Assembly: GCA_009911035.1 (NCBI GenBank)
Contig: QXWO01000028.1
Span: forward strand, 1 to 64,000
Direction: 5' to 3'
From: Lachnospiraceae bacterium
GTDB lineage: Bacteria; Bacillota; Clostridia; Lachnospirales; Lachnospiraceae
Length of the DNA: 64,000 bases
Shown: positions 16,111 through 25,196 of the stretch, one piece after another
Layout: each line of letters starts with the position of its first letter
How positions within the stretch are numbered: the stretch's first letter is position 1
Translations under genes and position numbers: made by a program
Notes under the pieces: generated by a model
The model's database searches: none
Told to the model about the DNA's origin: nothing
Seen by the model: the letters and a program-made list of their open reading frames with translations, nothing else

Positions 16111-17921
16111 CTGTCATCCAGTTTCAGCACACTCATGAAAGCCTTCTGTGGAATCTCTACATTGCCTATCTGGCGCATCCGCTTCTTTCCTTCCTTCTGC
16201 TTCTCAAGAAGCTTCTTTTTACGGGTGATGTCGCCCCCGTAACACTTGGCAAGCACGTCCTTGCGCATGGCCTTTACCGTTTCCCTTGCAATGACCTTCC
16301 CCCCTACTGCCGCCTGAATGGGAATCTCAAACAAATGCCTTGGTATTTCATCTTTCAGCTTTTCACACATTTTCCGTCCACGCTCATAAGCGCTGTCCTT
16401 GTGGACAATGAAAGAAAGAGCATCCACTTCCTCTTTATTGATCAGAATATCCAGTTTTACCAGTTCTGACTGTTCATAATCCTTTAATTCATAGTCAAAT
16501 GAAGCATAACCTCTGGAACGTGACTTGAGAGCGTCAAAAAAGTCGTAAATTATCTCGTTTAAAGGCAGGTCATATTTAAGGAGGGCTCTGGTTTCTTCCA
16601 TATATTCCATGCCCAGATATCTTCCCCGCCGCTCTTGGCACAATTCCATAATGGAGCCGATAAATTCCGTCGTCACCATGATCTCCGCAGACACCACAGG
16701 TTCCTCCATATACTCAATTTCCGATGGGTCGGGAAGATTGGACGGATTCGTCAGCTCTATCACAGCGCCGTCTGTTTTGTGCACCTTATAAATAACCCCC
16801 GGCGCCGTGGTGACCAAATCCAGATTGTATTCCCGCTCTAACCGTTCCTGTATGATCTCCAGATGCAGAAGCCCTAAAAAACCACAACGGAAACCGAAGC
16901 CGAGGGCTATGGAGGTTTCCGGCTCGTAGCGCAGGGATGCGTCGTTTAGCTGGAGTTTTTCAAGGGCGTCCCGCAAATCCGGGTACTTTGCCCCGTCCGC
17001 CGGATACATACCGCAGTAGACCATGGAATTCACCTTTTTATAGCCGGGAAGCGGCTCCTTACAGGGATTTTTGGCGTCGGTGACGGTATCCCCCACCGCC
17101 GTATCTTTTACATTCTTAATGGACGCAGTGATATAGCCTACCATGCCTGCAGATAATTCTTCACAGGGAATAAACTGCCCTGCCCCAAAGTATCCTACTT
17201 CCACCACCTCCGCTGAAGCCCCCGTGGCCATCATCCGTATGGATGTGCCTTTGGATACCCGTCCTTCCATGATCCTGCAAAAGACAATGACCCCTTTGTA
17301 GGAATCATACAGGGAATCAAAAATAAGGGCCTTCAGGGGATGATCTGCACTTCCCAAAGGGGCCGGAATTTTCTTAACGATGGCCTCAAGGACTTCCTCA
17401 ATGCCAATACCGTTCTTGGCGGAAATTAAAGGGGCGTCCTGGGCTTCTATGCCAATGACATCCTCAATTTCATTCTTGACCCTCTCCGGTTCCGCGCTTG
17501 GCAGGTCAATCTTATTGATGACCGGAAACACCTCCAGATCGTGGTCAAGAGCCAGATACACATTGGCAAGGGTCTGGGCTTCTATTCCCTGAGCCGCATC
17601 CACCACCAAAATCGCCCCGTCGCAGGCCGCAAGGCTTCTGCTGACTTCATAATTGAAATCCACATGCCCGGGGGTATCAATGAGATTCAGGATATACTCT
17701 TCCCCGTCCTGTGCCTTGTAAATGGTCCGCACCGTCTGGGCTTTGATGGTGATCCCCCGCTCCCTTTCCAGTTCCATATTGTCAAGAACCTGTGCCTGCA
17801 TCTCCCTACTGGTCAGAAGTCCTGTTTTTTCTATAATTCTGTCTGCTAAAGTTGATTTGCCGTGGTCAATATGGGCCACAATACAAAAATTTCTGATTCT
17901 GCTCTGGTCTGTATTTGTCAT
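16107..17921 (-). CDS. lepA: Elongation factor 4 (LepA)
   Basis: 604 residues from the ATG at 17921, which has AAGGAG upstream; the ATG at 17942 has no SD. The GTPase domain shows [13 protein letters not shown] (G1), DTPGHVDF (G3) and NKIDLP (G4). The C-terminal end [20 protein letters not shown] is the LepA-specific tail. It is a ribosome-associated GTPase that back-translocates or remodels stalled ribosomes. Upstream lies spoIIP, 79 bases away; downstream hemW overlaps. Confidence 0.97.
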   Translation of the reverse strand: MTNTDQSRIRNFCIVAHIDHGKSTLADRIIEKTGLLTSREMQAQVLDNMELERERGITIKAQTVRTIYKAQDGEEYILNLIDTPGHVDFNYEVSRSLAACDGAILVVDAAQGIEAQTLANVYLALDHDLEVFPVINKIDLPSAEPERVKNEIEDVIGIEAQDAPLISAKNGIGIEEVLEAIVKKIPAPLGSADHPLKALIFDSLYDSYKGVIVFCRIMEGRVSKGTSIRMMATGASAEVVEVGYFGAGQFIPCEELSAGMVGYITASIKNVKDTAVGDTVTDAKNPCKEPLPGYKKVNSMVYCGMYPADGAKYPDLRDALEKLQLNDASLRYEPETSIALGFGFRCGFLGLLHLEIIQERLEREYNLDLVTTAPGVIYKVHKTDGAVIELTNPSNLPDPSEIEYMEEPVVSAEIMVTTEFIGSIMELCQERRGRYLGMEYMEETRALLKYDLPLNEIIYDFFDALKSRSRGYASFDYELKDYEQSELVKLDILINKEEVDALSFIVHKDSAYERGRKMCEKLKDEIPRHLFEIPIQAAVGGKVIARETVKAMRKDVLAKCYGGDITRKKKLLEKQKEGKKRMRQIGNVEIPQKAFMSVLKLDDR

Positions 17922-18000
17922 AAGTACTTCTCCTTCTGCCATATTTTATCACAAACTTTAGCATAACTCAAACGAATTACCCGTAATATTTTGAATCATA

Positions 18001-19410
18001 CTACCCCAGTACAATGGCAAGTATATGGGCCAGGGGGTCACAGGCGTTCATGATTTCCTCTACGGTATTATTCTGTGCGCCCAGCTCGATCAGCATACTT
18101 TTGGGTTTTAAATGCATATTGAAACGGTATGCTTTCAGATATACTTTCCGGGCGATCCCCGGATAATATTCATTTGCCGCCACCTGTGTCTGGAAGGAAA
18201 AGGATAAATTCTCCTGTATATAAGGATTCTCCAGATAAGTAATGTCGCCGCTTTTGCGGCTGCAGCTTAAGCCGTTAAAAAACATGAAGCGGGCAGTGGG
18301 GCGTCCCTGTAAATCCATCACCAGCTTCCTGTCCCCTGCCACCGCATCCCTGTGCAGATCTATCACTACCTCAATAGTGGGATTTTCCTCCAGAATTTTT
18401 TCAATGGCAGGGAGAGACTTATTATACGCATCGTCCCTGACGGTGTCATATTCTTCCGTGTGATGCAACACCCGGAAGCCATACTTTTCTTCCAAAAGCC
18501 CTGCCAGCTTATCTCCCGCCCCCACTATGGTGGTTGACCGGTCTCCCGGCACAGAATCAATAAAATCTTCCCTTGAGTGGGTATGATAAATCAAGATCTG
18601 GGGACCGTCGGCTTCCTTATCTACAGACAGATCCTGATACAAAAGCTGGTTCAGCCCCACATATTCTTCTTTCAGCCGGGTAGAATTATCCACCGCATAA
18701 AAGTTGGACACAATGGTCTCATAATCCCATTTTTCCGACCAGTCATAAGTGTAGGCCGGATAGGCCGCCTCCATAAAGCCTCCTTGCAAAGCAGTCTCTT
18801 CTTCCGGAGGACTTTCCTCTTCTGCCTCGTTCTCCGGTTTTTCTTCCTTGTTTTCTGTAAATTCTTCTTCCTTTGTCCCTTCTTCGGACTGCGTGTTATG
18901 TAAACTGTTTTCGCGCTCCATCTCTTCCAAAATACTGTTTTCTATGTGAAGGGCATCCTCCCCATAGTCTAAATGTTCCTCATCAATGTTTTTAACATCT
19001 TCATCAGTGCCCTCATACTGGCCAATGATTTCCGCCATAAGGGCATCCTCCCGCTCATGGGACTGCTCCCCATCCTTCATCACATAGTCATACAGCATGA
19101 ACTGCCGCAGTAAAAGCCGTTCCGCGATCCTGCGCGTATCCATATCCTCCTGGGAGTCCAGATAGCGGGATACCTGAAAAAATTCCTGCTCCATCCTGTG
19201 GTTAAAAAAACCCCTGATATTATTTTTCAGGCTTAAAGGGTCATCACCGCCGGTCTCCGGGCCATGCAGGAAGCTGTACAGGCTGCACGCCCCGCAGGCC
19301 AGCAGGATTCCCCATATGCCCCATTTTTTCAAATTTTTTTTAAAGTCCTTAACTGTCACGGCAAGCACCCCACTACGAAAATATATGCTTATCCGTGGAC
19401 ATTCATTCAA
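18001..19410 (-). CDS. spoIIP: Stage II sporulation protein P (SpoIIP)
   Basis: 469 residues. One membrane helix near residues 31-50, a Glu-rich linker (about 170-210), then the amidase/endopeptidase domain with IYHTHSREDF, VIDLHRDAV and LIELGAQNNT. SpoIIP cuts peptidoglycan with SpoIID during engulfment of the forespore. The TTG at 19410 overlaps the gpr stop by four bases; in-frame GTG codons some 15 residues later, just before the membrane helix, are alternative starts. The linker is longer than in Bacillus. Confidence 0.93.
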   Translation of the reverse strand: MNECPRISIYFRSGVLAVTVKDFKKNLKKWGIWGILLACGACSLYSFLHGPETGGDDPLSLKNNIRGFFNHRMEQEFFQVSRYLDSQEDMDTRRIAERLLLRQFMLYDYVMKDGEQSHEREDALMAEIIGQYEGTDEDVKNIDEEHLDYGEDALHIENSILEEMERENSLHNTQSEEGTKEEEFTENKEEKPENEAEEESPPEEETALQGGFMEAAYPAYTYDWSEKWDYETIVSNFYAVDNSTRLKEEYVGLNQLLYQDLSVDKEADGPQILIYHTHSREDFIDSVPGDRSTTIVGAGDKLAGLLEEKYGFRVLHHTEEYDTVRDDAYNKSLPAIEKILEENPTIEVVIDLHRDAVAGDRKLVMDLQGRPTARFMFFNGLSCSRKSGDITYLENPYIQENLSFSFQTQVAANEYYPGIARKVYLKAYRFNMHLKPKSMLIELGAQNNTVEEIMNACDPLAHILAIVLG

Positions 19411-20315
19411 ACTTCAAGGGCACAATTTAATGCGTTGCATATAATATGGCTGATCTGCTTGATTTCATAATCCACATCCTTGCCCGTCACATACATACTG
19501 TAAAGCTCGCCCAGCCCGGCCATAAGCTCGTCCTGTATGTCAATCGGCTCTTCCCCTGCCTGCCGCATCATCTTTTCAAAAGCGTCGCTTACAATCGTTG
19601 CGGCGTCCACAACTGTAGGCACTCCAATGGCAATGACCGGGACTCCCAGGGCCTCCTGGGTTATGGCGTTCCTGTGGTTGCCCACCCCAGAACCGGGATG
19701 GATGCCCGTGTTGGTGATCTGGATGGTCCTGTTTAAACGCTTCGTAGACCGGGCCGCCAGTGCATCCACCACCACCACCACATCCGGCTTTGTCTTTTCC
19801 ACTACCCCTTTGATGATTTCCTGGGACTCCATCCCCGTCTTTGCCATGACTCCGGGAATCAGGCCGCTGACCATATGGACACGCTTGCGGTTGTATGCTG
19901 CCTTACCGTATTCCTTCACCATATGCCTGGTGATTGTAAGATTGTCCACCACATTCGGCCCCAAAGCGTCCGCCGTCACATCCCTGTTTCCAAGCCCTAC
20001 CACCAGAATGGAAAGTTCCTTATCCATTTCCGGTATAATCTCCTTAAGCTGCACCGCAAGTTCACTGGATATCTCCTGATGATAATCCTCGTCCGGCAAA
20101 GCCATGGCGGGAGCTTCCAGCGTAATATAAGTGCCAACAGGTTTCCCCATGGCTTTAGCCCCGTTCATCGTCTCTATCACTACCCTTGTGATTTTCAGTT
20201 CACTTTCTTCCTTGTATTCTTCCTCCACCCAAACGCCCCTGCACTCTTTCGCATTCTCCCCCATACTCTCCCGGGCCTCAAGAGCCAGATCCGTTCTCAC
20301 CTTAAAACTGTTCAT
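19407..20315 (-). CDS. gpr: Germination protease GPR
   Basis: 302 residues, shorter than Bacillus GPR (about 370). It begins with the family motif RTDLALEARE, which itself resembles the cleavage site used in self-processing. VVGLGNRDVTADALGPNVV and DVVVVVDALAARS are conserved. It degrades small acid-soluble spore proteins on germination. The ATG has GGAGGAAG eight bases upstream. It is normally made in the forespore under sigma-G; a confident sigma-G promoter could not be picked in the 145 bases to the rpsT promoter. Confidence 0.96.
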   Translation of the reverse strand: MNSFKVRTDLALEARESMGENAKECRGVWVEEEYKEESELKITRVVIETMNGAKAMGKPVGTYITLEAPAMALPDEDYHQEISSELAVQLKEIIPEMDKELSILVVGLGNRDVTADALGPNVVDNLTITRHMVKEYGKAAYNRKRVHMVSGLIPGVMAKTGMESQEIIKGVVEKTKPDVVVVVDALAARSTKRLNRTIQITNTGIHPGSGVGNHRNAITQEALGVPVIAIGVPTVVDAATIVSDAFEKMMRQAGEEPIDIQDELMAGLGELYSMYVTGKDVDYEIKQISHIICNALNCALEV

Positions 20316-20461
20316 ACCGCTTCTTCCTCCATGATGTATGCTTTCTTAATTACACAATTATACATTCCCATAGCATTTCACTCTCCCCTTCACTGCCGCT
20401 GGTTTTCCTGTGAAATGCGACTTATTAAATGAGTATTTTCCAAATATTCTTTAATTATGTA

Positions 20462-20490
20462 TTGACATATATACTTTTTACGTCTAAAAT
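20462..20490 (+). promoter_or_regulatory. rpsT: Strong rpsT promoter
   Basis: TTGACA (20462-20467), 17-base spacer, TAAAAT (20485-20490). The leader to the GTG start is about 85 bases. Confidence 0.8.
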
Positions 20491-20501
20491 AATATGAGCG
20501 T

Positions 20502-20542
20502 GTTTACATTAAAACGTTCCGTGTCTCCGGCTTTAATGAAAC
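20502..20542 (+). promoter_or_regulatory. Hairpin in the rpsT leader
   Basis: GTTTACATTAAA (20502-20513) can pair with TTTAATGAAAC (20532-20542), 11 pairs with one bulged base and an 18-base loop. It ends 25 bases before the SD. It could be a ribosomal-protein leader used for autoregulation; this is structural inference. Confidence 0.4.
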
Positions 20543-20581
20543 ATTCCAAGTAACTGATGAATTTAATAGGAGGAATACATC

Positions 20582-20845
20582 GTGGCTAACATTAAATCTG
20601 CAAAGAAGAGAATTTTAGTAAACAGAACAAAGGCTGAGAGAAATAAAGCAATCAGATCTGGTGTTAAAACATCCATCAAGAAAGTGACTGCTGCAATCGA
20701 AGCAAACGACAAAGCTGCTGCTGTTAAGGCACTGGCTGCTGCTTCATCTACGATTGGCAAGGCTGCTTCTAAAGGTGTTTATCACAAGAACACAGCTTCC
20801 AGAAAAATATCCCGTTTAGCACATGCTGTTAACAAGATGGCTTAA
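20582..20845 (+). CDS. rpsT: 30S ribosomal protein S20
   Basis: 87 residues starting at a GTG (AGGAGG at 20568-20573). MANIKSAKKRILVNRTKAE is the typical S20 N-terminus, and the protein is Lys/Ala-rich, as expected of this helical 16S rRNA-binding protein. Monocistronic, with its own promoter, leader hairpin and terminator, divergent from gpr, as in many Firmicutes. Confidence 0.97.
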   Translation: MANIKSAKKRILVNRTKAERNKAIRSGVKTSIKKVTAAIEANDKAAAVKALAAASSTIGKAASKGVYHKNTASRKISRLAHAVNKMA

Positions 20846-20874
20846 ATAGAACAGCATATTTATAGATTGATTTT

Positions 20875-20906
20875 AACCAGTTCATAATGTTATGGACTGG
20901 TTTTTT
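20875..20906 (+). terminator. Rho-independent terminator of rpsT
   Basis: AACCAGTTCAT (20875-20885) pairs with ATGGACTGGTT (20892-20902) with one G-U, followed by six T. Confidence 0.9.
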
Positions 20907-20909
20907 ATT

Positions 20910-20946
20910 ACAAACGCTGTCACACAAAGTGTGGCAGCGTTTATTG
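20910..20946. repeat. Nearly perfect palindrome related to the 37-bp repeat
   Basis: AAACGCTGTCACAC and GTGTGGCAGCGTTT flank AAA; only one position is unpaired. The left end ACAAACGCTG is identical to the dispersed repeat. Confidence 0.7.
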
Positions 20947-21027
20947 GATTGAAAAACAGTCTCTTTTATGGTATTGTTATAAAAACTTCATTTGAGAAAG
21001 GATGTGAAATGCAAATGCAGTTCTTTC

Positions 21028-21124
21028 GAGGTAAATACTCGGTGCAGTTATAAAATCTGATAACAGATTGCGCCGAGGTTAAAACATGGATCAACACAGT
21101 ATGATGTTATCAGGTTAACTGCAC
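21028..21124 (+). ncRNA. Candidate structured RNA or leader
   Basis: A two-tier stem is visible: GTGCAGTTA (21042-21050) pairs with TAACTGCAC (21116-21124), and CTGATAAC (21057-21064) pairs with GTTATCAG (21106-21113). A small hairpin CGAG..CTCG precedes it (21028-21041). The enclosed loop is 41 bases. It lies between a possible promoter at 20949-20977 and the methyltransferase start. No known RNA family was recognised; it could be a leader, a small RNA or part of a mobile repeat. Confidence 0.4.
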
Positions 21125-21175
21125 CCTGTCGTAGTAAGCAACGGCTGCCGGGCTTCGCCAGACATCCCTGTATCA

Positions 21176-21249
21176 GCAGGCGCTGTCATGCTCTGCCAAA
21201 CAGCTTATTGTAACAAACGCCGCCGCGCTTCGCGGGACGGCCTATTGTA
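21176..21249. repeat. Tandem pair of the dispersed 37-bp palindromic repeat
   Basis: Copies 21176-21212 (ends CAGCTTATTGTA) and 21213-21249 (starts ACAAACGCCGCC, ends CCTATTGTA), head to tail at exactly 37 bases. Confidence 0.75.
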
Positions 21250-21275
21250 CAAATACGAAAAGGAGTAGTTAAAAT

Positions 21276-22073
21276 ATGGAGAAACATGTATCGACAAGCA
21301 AAGAATCGTTATTAAAGTTATGGTTACACGAAGAGGAAATTGCCCATATTCATGGATGGGATTTTTCCCATATCCACGGGAAATTTGATGAAGAACACGA
21401 CCTGCCGTGGAATTACGAAAAAATTGTCAGAAGCTGTTTACGGCCGGAAATGAAACTGTTAGATATCGACACCGGCGGCGGGGAGTTTTTACTATCCCTG
21501 AATCATCCCCATCACAATTTAGCGGCCACGGAAAATTACCAGCCCAATGTTGAATTATGTAAGAGGAAGCTTCTTCCTTTAGGCATTGATTTTCAAAAGG
21601 CCTACGCCCGTGACAAATTCCTTTTCCCGGACCAAAGCTTTGATATTATCATAAACAGACATGGAAATTATAATACCGGTGAAATTTGGAGAATGTTAAA
21701 AAAAGGCGGTATTTTCATTACCGAACAGGTGGGTGCGGAAAACGACAGGAAGCTTGTGGAGTTGCTGTTAAACGACGTGCCGGACATTCCCTTTCCCAAC
21801 CAGTATCTGAAAATTGCAAAAGCTGCATTTGAAAATACAGGTTTTTCCATCCTGGAATCCGATGAAGTATTCCGCCCCATAAAGTTCTGGGATGTAGGCG
21901 CCCTGGTCTGGTTTGCGCGGATCATTGAATGGGAATTTCCCAATTTCCATGTAAAGGACTGTCTGGAAAACCTCTATCATGCCCAGGAAATATTAGAGCG
22001 GAACGGCGTTATAGAAGGAAAGATCCACCGTTTTCTTCTGGTGGCACAAAAGCCGGAAAAAGTCCCGGACTAA
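21276..22073 (+). CDS. Class I SAM-dependent methyltransferase
   Basis: 265 residues, cytoplasmic. Motif I is KLLDIDTGGGEFLLSL (about 57-72), and an acidic end of strand 2 (NLAATENYQPN) is followed by DQSFDIIINRHGNY and LKKGGIFITEQVG. This is the Methyltransf_11-like small-molecule type; the substrate is not evident. SD AAAAGGAG precedes the ATG. The gene is alone on the plus strand, with its own terminator, behind a structured region. Confidence 0.85.
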   Translation: MEKHVSTSKESLLKLWLHEEEIAHIHGWDFSHIHGKFDEEHDLPWNYEKIVRSCLRPEMKLLDIDTGGGEFLLSLNHPHHNLAATENYQPNVELCKRKLLPLGIDFQKAYARDKFLFPDQSFDIIINRHGNYNTGEIWRMLKKGGIFITEQVGAENDRKLVELLLNDVPDIPFPNQYLKIAKAAFENTGFSILESDEVFRPIKFWDVGALVWFARIIEWEFPNFHVKDCLENLYHAQEILERNGVIEGKIHRFLLVAQKPEKVPD

Positions 22074-22090
22074 ACATACGTCAGCGGTCA

Positions 22091-22116
22091 GCCCCTGCAG
22101 AAATGCAGGGGCTTTT
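22091..22116 (+). terminator. Terminator of the methyltransferase gene
   Basis: GCCCCTGCA (22091-22099), loop GAAA, TGCAGGGGC (22104-22112), then TTTT. Confidence 0.85.
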
Positions 22117-22147
22117 CAGTTTCTGGCTCTGGCAGGTGCTTGGTCGT

Positions 22148-22948
22148 TCATTCCAGCCCCCTGTACGCCGCCACAATATCCCTTACCGGCACCGCCGCTA
22201 TCTCTCCCAGCAGATTCCCGCCAGTCACCATCCCGAGATAATTTCCATAATGGTCAAACACACCGCTGCCCGACATCCCCGGCACGGCATTTCCCTTTCC
22301 ATAAAGCATTTCCTTCTGAAAACCTTCCAGCAAAGCAGAAGGAGCTATAACTTCCCCTTCCTCCATCCGTGGATGATACAGGTCTGATGCCACATCTGCC
22401 ATAAAAAATCCGGTCCCTTCCGGTATTTCTCCCGATGTTCCTTCCAGCGTTCCTTCCGGTATTCTCACGCTATGGAAAGAAAGCAGTTCCTCATAGGAAA
22501 ACCCGTCCACAGGAACCCGCAGAAATCCCACATCCGTTTCCCCGCAAACGCCGGCTAAACTGGCGGAAGCTGCCGCTCCATTAAAAAAAGTCACGTAGCT
22601 GTCCTCATCCCAATACGTCAGCACGTGCCTGTTGGTCACAACGATCATTTCATTTTCATTCATCTTAAAGATACTTCCGCTTCCGAAATGTCCTCTTGTC
22701 TGGATACGCACACAACTACACAAAATACTGTCAAAAGCCTGCCGGACATCACCTTCTTCCAAAAGATGCGTCCCTGTAAGTCCCAGACTTGCAACTGCCC
22801 TGTAATCCTCCTCCAGCGTCGTTGCCTGAATCAGCCGCGGTATTTTAACATTTTCCTTTGCCCCGGCCTCAAATGTCTGGGAACCTGCTGCCAGAACGGT
22901 CATACAGATCCACACAGCGCCCCTTTGGCAGAATTTGATTTTACCCAT
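22148..22948 (-). CDS. Secreted trypsin-like serine protease
   Basis: 266 residues. A signal peptide covers residues 1 to about 30 (MGKIKF, hydrophobic, ending near GAKA/E). The S1-type triad is readable: His in VVTNRHVL, Asp in ETDVGFLRV and Ser in PGMSGSGVFD, and the oxyanion-loop layout GMSGSG fits. No PDZ domain follows, unlike HtrA. SD AAGGAA precedes the ATG. It lies downstream of rnpB on the same strand and ends close to the methyltransferase terminator. The substrate is unknown; extracytoplasmic quality control or processing is possible. Confidence 0.85.
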   Translation of the reverse strand: MGKIKFCQRGAVWICMTVLAAGSQTFEAGAKENVKIPRLIQATTLEEDYRAVASLGLTGTHLLEEGDVRQAFDSILCSCVRIQTRGHFGSGSIFKMNENEMIVVTNRHVLTYWDEDSYVTFFNGAAASASLAGVCGETDVGFLRVPVDGFSYEELLSFHSVRIPEGTLEGTSGEIPEGTGFFMADVASDLYHPRMEEGEVIAPSALLEGFQKEMLYGKGNAVPGMSGSGVFDHYGNYLGMVTGGNLLGEIAAVPVRDIVAAYRGLE

Positions 22949-23050
22949 GATTTTATTCCTTACTTTATGGTATCTAAGCCACGCTCTAGTGCCAGCCGAC
23001 CTTATCTATCGGCTGACAATAATTGCATGGCTGAATCGTTATCTGAAATA

Positions 23051-23441
23051 CAAGCAGGACGATAAGCCGGGTTATGTCGTTGAATGATCATCTATCTAGG
23101 ACTGCTGTTGCCAGCAGCCTCAAGCGGCCTACCTGAAAGCTCGCCGGGCCGGCTGCTAACGCTTTCTGTTTGGCCTTGCTTCGGATGGGGTTTACATGTG
23201 CCCTGCCCGTTACCGTGCAGGCGGTAGTCTCTTACACTGCCTTTCCACCCTCACCGCAGATCATCCGGCAAAGCCGGATCCATGGAGATGCGAAAAATCG
23301 CACCTCCTTTTCCGCGGCAGTTTATTTCTGTTGCACTTTCCTTGGAGTCGCCTCCACCGGACGTTATCCGGCATCCTGCCCTGTGAAGCCCGGACTTTCC
23401 TCACCTGTCATACTGACAGCCGCGATCATTTGTCCTACTTG
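23051..23441 (-). ncRNA. rnpB: RNase P RNA, bacterial class A
   Basis: About 391 bases. Conserved blocks are readable on the minus strand: GAGGAAAGTCCGGGCTTC near the 5' end, AGGGTGGAAAGG, GTAAACCCCATCCGAAGCAA, AGGCCAAACAG, and AGATAGATGATCATTC before the 3' end. The P1 helix fixes the ends: CAAGTAGGAC (23441-23432) pairs with GTCCTGCTTG (23060-23051). It is the catalytic RNA that trims tRNA 5' leaders. A TATAAT at 23487-23492, overlapping the stop of the upstream gene, may be its -10. Confidence 0.96.
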
Positions 23442-23487
23442 TATCCATTGCCGGTACGCTTACGGACCGGCTTATTACATTTAAAAA

Positions 23488-25143
23488 TTATACGTTAAAA
23501 CAGCTTCCGCCAATAAATTCCCTGCATATGGAATTAGCGGGAACATTTTCGCTGTCAATTCCCAGGAAATACTCCAAGAACTTTAAGAGCCTTTTTGCCT
23601 CATGGTACTCCGGCTCTCCCTTCTGGATGCTGAACAAAAGCGGTTCTGCATACTGTTTCAGTACTGCCAGCTCATAAATCAGCGCAGAATTGAACATTGC
23701 GTCAGCACTCTCCTGAAAAGGGAATATATACTTTTCTTCCCCTCTCCTCACAGAAGGCCACATACCGATTGTCCGTTTGGCGCTGGCTCCCCTGGTTCTT
23801 GCATCCCGCACGATCCTGCGCAGGAGCCGTCCGTCGGTGGTGGGAATACGGTTATGTTCATCCACATTTAAACTGGTAAGGGCGCTGATATAGATTTTGA
23901 ACTTGCTCTCATTAGGGAGGGAAAATGTAGTTGCCGGATTTAAGCCATGAATCCCTTCTATGACCAGCACATCCTCTGGCCCTAGTACCTTACTGTTCCC
24001 ATGATATTCCCGTCTGCCCGTCTTAAAATTAAACTGGGGCAGTTCCACCTGCTCCCCTGAAAGAAGTCTGTTCATATCCTCATTGAACTGCTTAATGTCG
24101 ATTGCCTCAAGACATTCAAAGTCATAATCCCCGTTTTCGTCCCGGGGAGTCTTTTCCCTGTCCACAAAATAATCATCCATGGCAATGGGATGGGGAATCA
24201 GCCCGTAAGTCCGAAGCTGGATAGACAGCCTGTGGGAAAAAGTCGTCTTCCCTGAGGAGGAGGGCCCTGCGATCAGTATAAACTTGACATTGCCTCTGTT
24301 TACGATTTCCCTTGCAACCTCTCCGATGCGCCGCTCCTGCAAAGCCTCCTGCACAAGGAGCATATCCCCCATCTGGGCGCCGCAGATGCTGTCGTTTAAA
24401 TCCCCCACAGTATCAATCCCCATCATTTCCCCCCAGCGGGTAGAAGTGATCAATGTCTCAAAGAATTTTTCCTTGGGTTCAAAATAATCAATCTTGGTGG
24501 GATCCTCATTCCCCGGTATCAGCAACAAAATACCGCTTTCATAGAGCATCAGGTCATAATACTTCAGATAACCTGTGCTGGGAAGCATATAGCCATAGTA
24601 ATAATCATAATATCCGTCAAGGCAGTAAATATTTACAAAAGAGCTCCGCCTGTAACGGAATAGTTTTTCCTTATCATACATCTTATGTCGGTGGAAGATC
24701 TCCCTTGCCTCGTCTATGGGATAAGACTTCTTGGAGATGGGCAAATCACGCTCTATGAGTTCATTCATCCGTGCATTTATCTGCTTTACATGGGCCCCTG
24801 TCAGCTTTTCATCCATTCTGATGTTGCAGTAATACCCCTGCCCGATGGCAAATTCCACCTTCACCTTGCTGACATTTTCGGCACCCAGCACATCATAGAC
24901 GGCTTTCACCAGTATCATCATGGCTGTGCGCACATAAGTTTTGTGGCCGCTGTTGTCCCGGATAGTCAGAAAGGAAATCTCACAGTCCTTCTCCGCCGTC
25001 TTGCACAGTTCCCTGATTTTGCCGTCCTTAATCACCAGCGCGATCATGTCCCTGTACTGTGACTGGTATTCCCCTGCGATTTCCTCAAAGGAAATCCCTT
25101 TCGGATACTGTCTGGGAACGCCGTCAATAGTAACTGTTATCAT
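23488..25143 (-). CDS. TGS-domain nucleoside (uridine kinase-like) kinase
   Basis: 551 residues from the ATG at 25143 (GGGAGGG six bases upstream); the longer frame to 25188 lacks support. The N-terminus is a TGS domain (ITVTIDGVPRQYPKG), then a ThrRS-like second domain with HRHKMYDKEKLFRYRR. The C-terminal half is a P-loop kinase with Walker A IAGPSSSGKTTFSHRL and DDYFVDREKTPRDENGDYDF, typical of uridine kinase/phosphoribulokinase folds. Such fusions are common in Clostridia and annotated as nucleoside kinase; the true substrate is uncertain. It is the last gene of the dnaG-rpoD-trmK run. Confidence 0.88.
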   Translation of the reverse strand: MITVTIDGVPRQYPKGISFEEIAGEYQSQYRDMIALVIKDGKIRELCKTAEKDCEISFLTIRDNSGHKTYVRTAMMILVKAVYDVLGAENVSKVKVEFAIGQGYYCNIRMDEKLTGAHVKQINARMNELIERDLPISKKSYPIDEAREIFHRHKMYDKEKLFRYRRSSFVNIYCLDGYYDYYYGYMLPSTGYLKYYDLMLYESGILLLIPGNEDPTKIDYFEPKEKFFETLITSTRWGEMMGIDTVGDLNDSICGAQMGDMLLVQEALQERRIGEVAREIVNRGNVKFILIAGPSSSGKTTFSHRLSIQLRTYGLIPHPIAMDDYFVDREKTPRDENGDYDFECLEAIDIKQFNEDMNRLLSGEQVELPQFNFKTGRREYHGNSKVLGPEDVLVIEGIHGLNPATTFSLPNESKFKIYISALTSLNVDEHNRIPTTDGRLLRRIVRDARTRGASAKRTIGMWPSVRRGEEKYIFPFQESADAMFNSALIYELAVLKQYAEPLLFSIQKGEPEYHEAKRLLKFLEYFLGIDSENVPANSICREFIGGSCFNV

Positions 25144-25196
25144 GGATTCCCTCCCGAATTCCGCCGTAGAATTTGTTGTCAAAATCATGTCCTCCG

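Larger units (their letters stand above)
20846..21275 (+). other. Intergenic region between rpsT and the methyltransferase gene
   Basis: The 430 bases hold the rpsT terminator, a self-complementary repeat (20910-20946), a possible promoter TTGAAA-17-TATTGT (20949-20977), a structured segment (21028-21124), tandem 37-bp repeats (21176-21249) and the AAAGGAG ribosome site of the next gene. No protein gene was recognised. Confidence 0.6.

Noticed and set aside
20316-20461. Sigma-G promoter for gpr
   Set aside because: Partial matches such as CATACAT occur near the start, but spacing and bases were not convincing enough to report.
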